7,812 nucleotides of DNA from Hellea sp. (GTDB lineage: Bacteria > Pseudomonadota > Alphaproteobacteria > Caulobacterales > Maricaulaceae). The notes beneath the pieces are model-generated. The model searched no databases and was not told the origin of the DNA. It saw only the letters and a program-made list of their open reading frames with translations. The stretch is from NCBI GenBank assembly GCA_020628635.1, contig JAHDEU010000085.1:1-7812 (forward strand), given 5' to 3'. The position numbers were made by a program, and so were the translations under genes. Positions within the stretch are counted from its first letter, which is position 1. The number at the start of each line of letters is the position of its first letter. Of this stretch, positions 1 to 5,767 are shown piece by piece.

Positions 1-63
1 GCCTAGCCAAGCGCGCGTCCCGCATTTATGCCGCGCGCAAACGCCCCAACCGTGAGCCGACCC

Positions 64-939
64 ATGACCCGCATTAAGACCGCCGCCCTTCTGACGTCCG
101 CCCTCCTGCTCGCCGCGTGCGGCGGGGCGGAGACCGTGACGGAAGACGCAACGCCCGCGCCCGCCGTGCAGGAGGAGGCGCGCCTGACGCTGGCCGACAC
201 CATCGCCCATCCGCGCCGTGCCAAGGACCAGCCGCGCGACCAGTTCCGCAACCCGGCCGGAACGCTGGAATTCTTCGAGGTCGGCCCCGGCCAGACGGTC
301 GCGGAAATCTGGCCCGGCTGGTACACCGACATCATCGCGCCCTATCTGGCCGACAATGACGGGCAATATGTGGCCGTGCTCTACCCGACGGGGATCAATG
401 AGCGGCTGGATGCGCGGGTGCAGGGCTTCAAGGACAAATATGCCGACACGGACACTTACGGCGAGATCCAGTACGGCTCCTTCATCGGCAATCAGGACGG
501 CGCGACGCTGAGCCTGCCGGACAATTCCGTCGACACGCTGCTGACCTTCCGCAATGTCCATAACTGGATGGGCGGCGGCTATGAGGACGAGGCCTATGCG
601 GAGTTCTTCCGCGTGCTCAAGCCCGGCGGCACGTTCGGCCTGGTCGAGCACCGCCTGCCCGAAACCCGCACCCAGGACCCCAAGGGCAGCACGGGCTATG
701 TGCAGGAAAGCTACATGAAGAAGAAGGCCATGGACGCCGGTTTCGAGTTCGTCGCCAGCAGCGAGGTCAACGCCAATCCGCTGGATACGGCCGATCACCC
801 CTTCGGCGTGTGGACGCTGCAGCCGCGCTCGCGCACGCCCGAAGCGGGCAGCGAGGAAGCCAAGGATTTCGACGCCGCGCTCTACAGGAATATCGGCGAG
901 AGCGACCGCGCCACGCTGAAATTCAGGAAACCGGGCTAG
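64..939 (+). CDS. Predicted class I SAM-dependent methyltransferase-like lipoprotein (COG4798 type)
   Basis: The product is 291 aa. The start at 64 is chosen because it places a compact signal peptide directly at the N-terminus (Lys/Arg n-region, hydrophobic stretch, lipobox LLAAC with Cys19); the in-frame ATG at 28 only adds a non-signal extension. Residues 20-40 look like a linker. The Rossmann core follows: a motif I-like segment EVGPGQT at 72-78, then EIWPGWYTDIIAPYL, a strand with acidic DNSVDTLLTFRNVHNW at about 153-168, and the LKPGG-GLVEHR segment at 185-196. The C-terminal IGESDRATLKF is characteristic of this predicted methyltransferase family, so the protein looks full length. The substrate is unknown. 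If the lipoprotein signal is used, the domain would lie outside the cytoplasm, where SAM is not expected. The loop after IWP looks shorter than I recall for relatives (usually PGGGWYTE). Fold assignment is confident; actual methyltransferase activity is uncertain. Confidence 0.85.
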   Translation: MTRIKTAALLTSALLLAACGGAETVTEDATPAPAVQEEARLTLADTIAHPRRAKDQPRDQFRNPAGTLEFFEVGPGQTVAEIWPGWYTDIIAPYLADNDGQYVAVLYPTGINERLDARVQGFKDKYADTDTYGEIQYGSFIGNQDGATLSLPDNSVDTLLTFRNVHNWMGGGYEDEAYAEFFRVLKPGGTFGLVEHRLPETRTQDPKGSTGYVQESYMKKKAMDAGFEFVASSEVNANPLDTADHPFGVWTLQPRSRTPEAGSEEAKDFDAALYRNIGESDRATLKFRKPG

Positions 940-968
940 CGCCCGCAAGGAGTTCCGCAAGCCCGGTT
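929..968 (+). terminator. Hairpin spanning the stop codon of the methyltransferase-like gene
   Basis: A perfect 9-bp inverted repeat, AACCGGGCT at 929-937 and AGCCCGGTT at 960-968, encloses a 22-nt loop and overlaps the TAG stop at 937-939. There is no T-tract after it, so it is a weak intrinsic terminator candidate. It may instead protect or process the 3' end. Confidence 0.35.
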
Positions 969-990
969 AAGGCCCTGTCTCAATTACCCC

Positions 991-1019
991 TTGGCGCGGG
1001 CGACCGGCCCCGCCATATA
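991..1019 (+). promoter_or_regulatory. Candidate housekeeping promoter for the SCP2-led operon
   Basis: TTGGCG at 991-996 and CATATA at 1014-1019 are separated by 17 nt, in the only sizeable non-coding gap (940-1052) of the plus-strand block. Transcription would begin near 1026, leaving a short leader that carries the GGAG ribosome binding site. The call rests on motif match and position only. Confidence 0.4.
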
Positions 1020-1042
1020 GCGCGGGCAATCACGAGAGTATC

Positions 1043-1047
1043 GGAGA
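1043..1047 (+). promoter_or_regulatory. Ribosome binding site of the SCP2 gene
   Basis: GGAGA lies 5 nt before the ATG at 1053. It is the only clear Shine-Dalgarno sequence in the window and it fixes this start against the longer open frame that extends upstream into the methyltransferase gene. Confidence 0.65.
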
Positions 1048-1052
1048 CATCC

Positions 1053-1349
1053 ATGGATAATGCAGCCATCGCGGAACGCATGAACGAAGCCCTCGCCAAG
1101 GCGGGCGGCCTCGACAAATCGGTCAAGTTCGACTTTGGCGGCGACGGCTCCGTCTTCGCGCACGGGACAGAAGCCGAAGTGGACAGCGACAAGGAAGCAG
1201 ACTGCACCATCAGCGTGGACAAGGACGACTTCATCGCGCTGGCGGAAGGCAATCTCGACCCGATGATGGCCTTCATGTCCGGCAAGCTCAAGGTTGCGGG
1301 CGACATGTCCGTGGCGATGGGCCTGCAGAGCATCTTCTCTAACATGTAA
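1053..1349 (+). CDS. SCP2 sterol/lipid-binding domain protein
   Basis: This is a 98-aa cytoplasmic protein consisting of a single SCP2-like (sterol carrier protein 2) domain, the usual size for stand-alone bacterial members. An amphipathic N-terminal helix (residues 2-17) leads into beta strands (KFDFGGDGSVFAHG around 25-38, and DCTISVDKDDF around 50-60). The hallmark C-terminal segment DPMMAFMSGKLKVAGDMSVAMGLQSIF follows at about 69-95. It has no signal peptide. Family members bind hydrophobic ligands such as sterols, fatty acids or acyl-CoA in a tunnel and present them to enzymes. The start is set by a good GGAG site 5 nt upstream. A lipase-like gene follows 33 nt downstream, which fits a carrier/enzyme pair; that partnership is inferred from position only. 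Confidence 0.9.
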   Translation: MDNAAIAERMNEALAKAGGLDKSVKFDFGGDGSVFAHGTEAEVDSDKEADCTISVDKDDFIALAEGNLDPMMAFMSGKLKVAGDMSVAMGLQSIFSNM

Positions 1350-1356
1350 TCGCGGT

Positions 1357-1375
1357 GGGCCGGCGCGGCCGGCCC
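1357..1375 (+). other. GC-only hairpin between the SCP2 and hydrolase genes
   Basis: GGGCCGGC at 1357-1364 and GCCGGCCC at 1368-1375 form a perfect 8-bp stem with a 3-nt GCG loop. It ends 7 nt before the hydrolase ATG, exactly where a ribosome binding site would be expected, and none is visible. No T-run follows, so attenuation of translation or an mRNA stability boundary is more likely than termination. Confidence 0.5.
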
Positions 1376-1382
1376 TCTACGC

Positions 1383-2426
1383 ATGACCCAGACACCAGAC
1401 GCCGCACCCACGGCCCGGCTCGCGCTCGACTGGCCCGCTGCCGATCTCGTGCAGCCGAGCGGCCACGGCGTTCCGGACGTCCTGCGGGACCGGCTGTCGC
1501 TCCACATGATGGAGCGTCCGCTTCCCGGAGCATCCGACAAGACGCAGGCTTTGCGGGTTGCCGTCGCGGTCAACGCCCCGCGCACCCGCGATGACGGGCA
1601 GGTCACGGACGCAGCCCGCGGCACGATCTTCTTCTCGCCCGGGCGCACCGAGTTCATCGAAAAATATCTGGAAACAATCGGCGATCTGATCGCTCGGGGT
1701 TTCTGGGTGGTGATGGTCGACCCGCGAGGCCAAGGGTTGTCGGGCCGCCTGCTGGATGACCGGTTGAAATCCTATGTCGCGGACTTCCAGGACTATGCCG
1801 ACGACATCGGCTGGGTCTGCGATACGCTGTCCCCGCACTGCCCCAAGCCGCATATCGCCATGGGGCACAGCATGGGCGGGACCATCGTGCTGCAGGGCGT
1901 GCTGACGGGCGCGCTCAACCCGTCCGCCGTCATTACCTCCGCGCCGATGCTGGGACTGTCGGATCTGGACTCCGGGGTTATGCGCGGCATGATTTCGGGT
2001 CTGTCGGCGCTGGGACTGTCGGCGCGCAACCTGCCGTTCCAGACGCAGCGGCGCGGCCTGCCCGTGGCGTTTGCCGACAACAAGCTGACCTCGGACAAGG
2101 CCCGCTACACGCGCTGGGCCAGCTTCTTCCAGAACGTGCCGCGCCTGCGTGTGGGCGAGCCGACCTTCGGCTGGATCGCGCAGGCGCTGCGCGCCATGGC
2201 CTTCATCAACCGCAATGCGGCGAGTCTGAAGATACCGGGACTGATGGTGGCGGCGGGCGGCGACCAGATCGTCACCCCGCTCTCGATCGAGGATTTCGCG
2301 CGCAAGGCGGGCTGCGACTTCCACGTCGTGCCGGGCGCCAAGCACGAGCTGTTCCTGGAACGCGACGAGATGCGCGACGAGTTCTTCGCGCGCGTAGACC
2401 GCTTTCTTGACGAGAACGGCCTGTAG
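1383..2426 (+). CDS. Alpha/beta hydrolase, lysophospholipase / monoacylglycerol lipase-like (Hydrolase_4, COG2267)
   Basis: The 347-aa protein has an alpha/beta hydrolase fold. The strand and oxyanion region runs TIFFSPGRTEFIEKY (81-95), then GFWVVMVDPRGQGLSGR (106-122), the typical PldB-like 'D-x-R-G-x-G-x-S' block. The nucleophile elbow GHSMGG gives Ser163; the likely acid is Asp294 in AAGGDQIV and the likely base is His321 in GAKHEL, so the triad is complete. A helical cap lies between about 192 and 270. Such enzymes hydrolyse lysophospholipids, monoacylglycerols or other carboxylic esters. No signal peptide is seen; the first 40 residues are poorly conserved, so a start further in is possible. 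No Shine-Dalgarno sequence precedes the ATG. It sits 33 nt after the SCP2 gene and 8 nt before the oxidoreductase gene, so it is probably cotranscribed with both. Confidence 0.9.
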   Translation: MTQTPDAAPTARLALDWPAADLVQPSGHGVPDVLRDRLSLHMMERPLPGASDKTQALRVAVAVNAPRTRDDGQVTDAARGTIFFSPGRTEFIEKYLETIGDLIARGFWVVMVDPRGQGLSGRLLDDRLKSYVADFQDYADDIGWVCDTLSPHCPKPHIAMGHSMGGTIVLQGVLTGALNPSAVITSAPMLGLSDLDSGVMRGMISGLSALGLSARNLPFQTQRRGLPVAFADNKLTSDKARYTRWASFFQNVPRLRVGEPTFGWIAQALRAMAFINRNAASLKIPGLMVAAGGDQIVTPLSIEDFARKAGCDFHVVPGAKHELFLERDEMRDEFFARVDRFLDENGL

Positions 2427-2434
2427 CCAGAGCC

Positions 2435-3562
2435 ATGCCCGGAACGCGCACAGCGGTGATCATCGGCGCCGGGCTGATCGGCTTGAGCACGGCGGACAGC
2501 CTGTCGCGGCGCGGGGTGGAGGTCACCGTGCTGGACGCGCGGCCTGGTCCCGTGCGCGGGACGAGTTTTTCCAATTCCGGCATGATCCACCCCAGCCAGG
2601 CGCGCAGCTGGTCGCCGTCCCGGTCTTCAACGCGGGCGCAGTGCGATGCGGAGAGTGCGGTGCGGGAGCTCGCCACAGAGTCCATGCCGCTGCTGCTGTC
2701 GCGGATGGAAGAGCTGGGATTGGACGAGATGCGCGCCCGGCCCAGGGGCTGCTACCAGATCTTCCCCGATCTCGACGCGGCGCGGGCCGTGCAGACCCAA
2801 CTCGCCAGCGACGGCATCACCGCCAATGTCGTGATCGACCCGGGCCGCACCTTCTCCCGGCCCGCGCTCTTCTTTCCGGATGATCGGTCCGGCGATGCGC
2901 GCGCCTATGGATGCGCGCTGGAGGCGGAGCTGGCGCGGCGGGGCGTGACCTTCATCTACGGCGCCGACGATGTGCGGATGCGCTGGGACTCGGAAGCGGG
3001 ACGGGTGGCCGTGTCGCTGGCGGGCCACCGCTTCAGGGCGGATGATGTGGTGATCTGTACCGGAGAGCGCTCGGCCGAGACGCTCGCGCCGCTGGGACTG
3101 GGCGCGCGGATATCGCCGGTGCGCGGCTGGGCGGTGGATTTCGACCTGCCGGAGACCCACGACCTCCCGCCCGTGCCGGTCATGGACTCGGTGTCGCGTT
3201 CCGCCCTGACCGTGTTCGCTGACCGCTTCCGCCTGTCGGGCACATGGGACGAGGACAGCGCCCGGCCCCTGCTGGAGCGCTGGGCGGAGTTGATCCCGGA
3301 CGTCTTGAGTGCGGCTGGGCAAGCGCGCGCGGTCTGGTCGGGGCTGCGGCCGGTCTCGGACGCGGGCCGCCCCTATATCGGTGCCGCCCCCATCCCGGCG
3401 GACCGGGGCGACACGGCCGGAGAGCCCGGCACGCCGTCGCGGCTCTGGGTCAATATCGGCCACGGCCATATGGGCTGGACATTGTGCGCGGGCGCGGGTG
3501 AGCTGCTGGCCGCGATGATGGTGGGCGAGCGCGAGGACGGCCGATTTGCGTATGGCGGCTAG
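2435..3562 (+). CDS. FAD-dependent oxidoreductase, D-amino-acid dehydrogenase (DadA)-like
   Basis: The 375-aa protein belongs to the glycine/D-amino-acid oxidase superfamily (DAO, COG0665). An N-terminal FAD-binding Rossmann motif GAGLIG (11-16) is followed by the acidic strand end VTVLDAR (30-36) and then TSFSNSGMIHPSQA (43-56), the DadA-type segment. A second flavin-contact strand, ADDVVICTG, lies at 202-210, and SPVRGWAVDF at 227-236. The C-terminal WSGLRPVSDAGRPYIG (301-316) and VNIGHGHMGWTLCAGAGELLA (339-359) close the FAD site. Members oxidise D-amino or other secondary/primary amines to imines and pass electrons to quinone or oxygen. It is about 55 residues shorter than E. coli DadA (about 432 aa), with the shortfall apparently after the SQARSW segment. 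It lies 8 nt after the hydrolase gene. Substrate cannot be assigned. Confidence 0.88.
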   Translation: MPGTRTAVIIGAGLIGLSTADSLSRRGVEVTVLDARPGPVRGTSFSNSGMIHPSQARSWSPSRSSTRAQCDAESAVRELATESMPLLLSRMEELGLDEMRARPRGCYQIFPDLDAARAVQTQLASDGITANVVIDPGRTFSRPALFFPDDRSGDARAYGCALEAELARRGVTFIYGADDVRMRWDSEAGRVAVSLAGHRFRADDVVICTGERSAETLAPLGLGARISPVRGWAVDFDLPETHDLPPVPVMDSVSRSALTVFADRFRLSGTWDEDSARPLLERWAELIPDVLSAAGQARAVWSGLRPVSDAGRPYIGAAPIPADRGDTAGEPGTPSRLWVNIGHGHMGWTLCAGAGELLAAMMVGEREDGRFAYGG

Positions 3563-3601
3563 GCGCTTGCGCTGATTGGGGCTGCGCGTCACAGCTGCCG
3601 C

Positions 3602-4888
3602 ATGAAACACTGGCTTCTCGCATCGACCTTTCTGCTCGCCGCCTGCTCGGCTGCGCAAACCGACTCCCGCTACGACCCGGTCGCGTTCGACCCCGCCCCG
3701 CTGGACGCGCGGCTGTCCGAGGCCGTGAAGTCCGGCGAAGTGATCGGCGTGTCGGCGCTGGTCTGGGACGAGGGGCGCGAGGTCTATAACGCGCAATACG
3801 GGCTGGGCGACCGCGAACGCGGGACAGCTGTTACCGAAGACATGGTCTGGCGCATCTACTCCATGACCAAGCCGATGACGTCCGCCGTGATCATGCAATT
3901 GGTGGAAGAGGGCGTGGTGTCGCTGGACGACCCGGTGTCCAAATTCATTCCGAGCTTCGCGGACGTGAAGGTCGCGCGGCTCGGCGCAAACGGCGCACCG
4001 GAATTGGTCGCGCCCGACCGGCCCGTGACGGTCGAGCACCTGCTGACCCACACGGCCGGGCTGGGCTACGGCATTTTCGGCGAGGTCAGCCCGACCGAGA
4101 CGATGTATGCGCGCGCCGAGCTGTTCAAGCCGGGCGAGAGCTTGGAGGCCAAGGTGGACCGCATCGCAGCGCTGCCCCTGCTGGGCCAGCCGGGCGAGCA
4201 ATGGTTCTACTCCGCCTCCATCGACGTGCTGGGGCGCATCATCGAGGTGGTGGACGGGGTGAGCCTGGGCGAGGCGATGGAGGCGCGGCTGTTCGGTCCC
4301 CTGGGCATGACCGAGACCAGCTTCCGCGTGCGCCCGGACCAGAAGGCGCGGTTCGTATCCAACTACGCCATCACGCCGGACGGCTCATTCGTGCTGTTCG
4401 AGGACGGGCAGAGCAGCCCGTTTCTCGACGATAATGGTTTCCAATCCGGTGGCGGCGGGCTGGTCTCCACGCTGGGCGATGTCGCGAAGTTTGCCGAAGC
4501 GATGACACGCGGCGGCGAGCTGGGCGGGGTGCGCATATTGGAGGAGGACACGGTCGCCACCATGATGAGCGCGCAGACCTCGCCGGAGCTGCCCTATCTT
4601 CAGCCCTGGATCGGCGGGGAAACGGGCGCTCTGTTCGGCTATGGCGGATCGGTGCAGGTCGCCGCCACGCCGGAGCAGCAAAGAGAGGCGGGCCGCTATC
4701 CCGGCCAGTGGGGCTGGAGCGGGGCTGCGCGCACGACCTTCTACATGGACCCGCAGAACGATGCGTTCGGCGTGATCCTGCTGCAATTCTTCGGGGCGGA
4801 AGACCCGCAGTTGCACGATGATTTCCAGGCGCTGGCGCTGGAGCAGACGCGGGATGACGGGGTGGACGTTGCCGCAGCCTCTGAGTGA
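3602..4888 (+). CDS. Serine hydrolase lipoprotein, class C beta-lactamase/CubicO family (COG1680)
   Basis: The 428-aa protein starts with a lipoprotein signal peptide (lipobox LLAAC, Cys15). The beta-lactamase domain shows the catalytic tetrad motif SMTK (Ser87, Lys90), the conserved VEHLLTHTAGLGYG block (144-157), a catalytic Tyr203 in WFYSASIDVLG replacing the classic YxN, the FGPLGMTETSF block (231-241), GGGGLVSTLGDVAKF (283-297), and a GWSGAARTTF segment (371-380) at the KTG position. This pattern is typical of EstB-like esterases and transesterases rather than true beta-lactamases. It would act in the periplasm or at the membrane on ester or amide substrates. The gene follows the oxidoreductase by 39 nt without a visible ribosome binding site and ends right before the palindromic junction. 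Resistance to beta-lactams should not be inferred. Confidence 0.92.
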   Translation: MKHWLLASTFLLAACSAAQTDSRYDPVAFDPAPLDARLSEAVKSGEVIGVSALVWDEGREVYNAQYGLGDRERGTAVTEDMVWRIYSMTKPMTSAVIMQLVEEGVVSLDDPVSKFIPSFADVKVARLGANGAPELVAPDRPVTVEHLLTHTAGLGYGIFGEVSPTETMYARAELFKPGESLEAKVDRIAALPLLGQPGEQWFYSASIDVLGRIIEVVDGVSLGEAMEARLFGPLGMTETSFRVRPDQKARFVSNYAITPDGSFVLFEDGQSSPFLDDNGFQSGGGGLVSTLGDVAKFAEAMTRGGELGGVRILEEDTVATMMSAQTSPELPYLQPWIGGETGALFGYGGSVQVAATPEQQREAGRYPGQWGWSGAARTTFYMDPQNDAFGVILLQFFGAEDPQLHDDFQALALEQTRDDGVDVAAASE

Positions 4889-4889
4889 G

Positions 4890-4949
4890 GACGTGAAAGG
4901 CCCCGGCCACTCTTTGTTTCACCGGGCCGGGGACACTTTCTCTCAAACC
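4890..4949 (+). repeat. Left arm of an inverted-duplicated hairpin unit; possible terminator
   Basis: The unit begins 2 nt after the serine hydrolase stop codon. CCCCGGCC at 4901-4908 pairs with GGCCGGGG at 4925-4932 across a 16-nt loop, followed by a mildly T-rich tail. An inverted copy lies at 5082-5146: blocks 4890-4908 (18 of 19 matches), 4927-4935 (9 of 9) and 4939-4949 (10 of 11) are shared, while the loop sequences differ. Confidence 0.6.
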
Positions 4950-4951
4950 GT

Positions 4952-5074
4952 GTCATCCCGGACAAGCGCGGAGCGCGCCGATCCGGGACCCATCGCCAGG
5001 AAAGACGCCCGCTTATTCATACAGACGATGGGTCCCGGCTCTGCACTCGCTGACGCTCGCTTGGCCGGGATGAC
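4952..5074. repeat. 123-bp palindromic intergenic repeat (REP/BIME-like)
   Basis: The element is bounded by GTCATCCCGG (4952-4961) and its exact complement CCGGGATGAC (5065-5074). Inside, CCGGGACCCATCG (4983-4995) pairs perfectly over 13 bp with CGATGGGTCCCGG (5026-5038). Each half also folds alone through TCCCGG/CCGGGA (4956-4961 with 4983-4988, and 5033-5038 with 5065-5070), so it can form either one long cruciform or two hairpins. Repeats with GTCATCCCGG ends and GGGACCCATC cores are, from memory, widespread in alphaproteobacterial intergenic regions. It has no coding capacity and sits between convergent genes. Confidence 0.8.
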
Positions 5075-5081
5075 GATGTAA

Positions 5082-5146
5082 GGTTTCAGAGACGTGGCTG
5101 TCCCCGGACCAACTCAAATCAGGAAGCGGCCGGGGCCTTTGACGTC
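5082..5146 (-). repeat. Right arm of the inverted-duplicated hairpin unit; possible terminator for the minus-strand genes
   Basis: Read on the minus strand, this is a diverged copy of 4890-4949. CCCCGG (5102-5107) pairs with CCGGGG (5130-5135), so it forms its own hairpin. It lies 35 nt past the stop codon of the coiled-coil lipoprotein gene, suitable for ending minus-strand transcripts, although no strong T-tract follows. Confidence 0.6.
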
Positions 5147-5181
5147 GACGCGCGGTGTCGGACTAGCCACAATCCCGCACC

Positions 5182-5706
5182 CTACTTGATCCGGCGATAA
5201 TCCCGTTCCGCATCCGCCATTTCGCGTTTCCCGCGGCGGACCATGTCTTCGCCCTTGCGCAGGTCGTCACGCGCGTCGTCCAGCTTGCGGCGGGCCTTGC
5301 GTTCGTCCTTGCGGGCGTCTTCGAGATCGTCTTCCAGATCCTCGATCATGGCCTGCAGCTCCAGCAGCGCGCCGGGATTGCCTTGCGCGAGCGGGGCATT
5401 GGCCTCGATCTCTGACAGCGTCGCGAATTCGGCCTGGCGGTCTTCGATGGCGTCCTTCGCGCGCCTGGCGTCACGCTGAGCCTCTTTCAGGTCTTTCTCG
5501 GCCTTTTTGATATCCTTGCGCGCGGAGCGAATGCGCTTTTCGCCGTCCTCGACGCGCTCCTGTCCTTTTGTCCAGTCCTCGGCGACGTCCGCGACTTCCT
5601 CGCCGAAGTCGTCGCCGCTCAGAAACGGCACGTCGGGTGTGGAGGCGCAGGCGGCGAGGGTGGCGGCCGTGGCGGTGAGCAGGAGAGCTTTGAGTGTATC
5701 GGTCAT
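5182..5706 (-). CDS. Small coiled-coil lipoprotein, function unknown
   Basis: The 174-aa protein starts at the ATG at 5706; the longer reading from 5715 would use TTG and only adds three residues. A lipoprotein signal (TLKALLLTATAATLAAC, Cys20) is followed by an acidic segment (30-48). The rest is extremely rich in Lys, Arg, Glu, Asp and Ala, with no prolines except in the break NAPLAQGNP (103-111). This predicts two long charged helices, about 48-102 and 112-172, probably folding as an antiparallel helical hairpin or coiled coil. No enzymatic motif is visible. It may be a periplasmic spacer or envelope-associated scaffold, but this is inference. The phosphatase gene ends 61 nt upstream on the same strand, so cotranscription is possible, with a strong hairpin between them. 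Confidence 0.8.
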   Translation of the reverse strand: MTDTLKALLLTATAATLAACASTPDVPFLSGDDFGEEVADVAEDWTKGQERVEDGEKRIRSARKDIKKAEKDLKEAQRDARRAKDAIEDRQAEFATLSEIEANAPLAQGNPGALLELQAMIEDLEDDLEDARKDERKARRKLDDARDDLRKGEDMVRRGKREMADAERDYRRIK

Positions 5707-5711
5707 GGGGC

Positions 5712-5761
5712 GCAAACGGGCGGGGCGCGTTTTGGTTGCTCTTCGCCCGCGCGCCGTTTGC
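5712..5761 (-). other. Strong hairpin between the phosphatase and coiled-coil lipoprotein genes
   Basis: GCAAACGG (5712-5719) pairs exactly with CCGTTTGC (5754-5761), and the adjoining GC-rich stretches (about 5720-5728 and 5743-5753) extend the stem with one bulge around a T-rich loop. It begins 6 nt past the phosphatase stop codon and ends 5 nt before the lipoprotein ATG, covering the place for a ribosome binding site. No T-tract follows on the minus strand. Confidence 0.6.
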
Positions 5762-5767
5762 CCTGCG

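Noticed and set aside
28..63. Alternative start of the methyltransferase-like gene at 28
   Set aside because: It would place 12 extra residues before a well-formed lipoprotein signal peptide and has no better ribosome binding site.
1377..2345. Minus-strand open frame of about 322 codons opposite the alpha/beta hydrolase
   Set aside because: The plus strand encodes a complete Ser-Asp-His hydrolase here; the antisense frame shows only biased composition.
2627..4201. Very long minus-strand open frame (about 524 codons) opposite the oxidoreductase and serine hydrolase genes
   Set aside because: It runs antisense across two genes with clear motifs and has no recognisable domain. Its His/Arg/Gly-rich composition is typical of the complement of GC-rich coding DNA.
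3602..4888. Reading the serine hydrolase as a beta-lactamase resistance gene
   Set aside because: It has SxxK but not the YxN and KTG motifs of true class C enzymes; the pattern fits the broad esterase-like CubicO family.
4889..5181. CRISPR array or insertion sequence in the repeat-rich intergenic region
   Set aside because: The repeats are inverted rather than regularly spaced direct repeats, and there is no transposase or other coding capacity.
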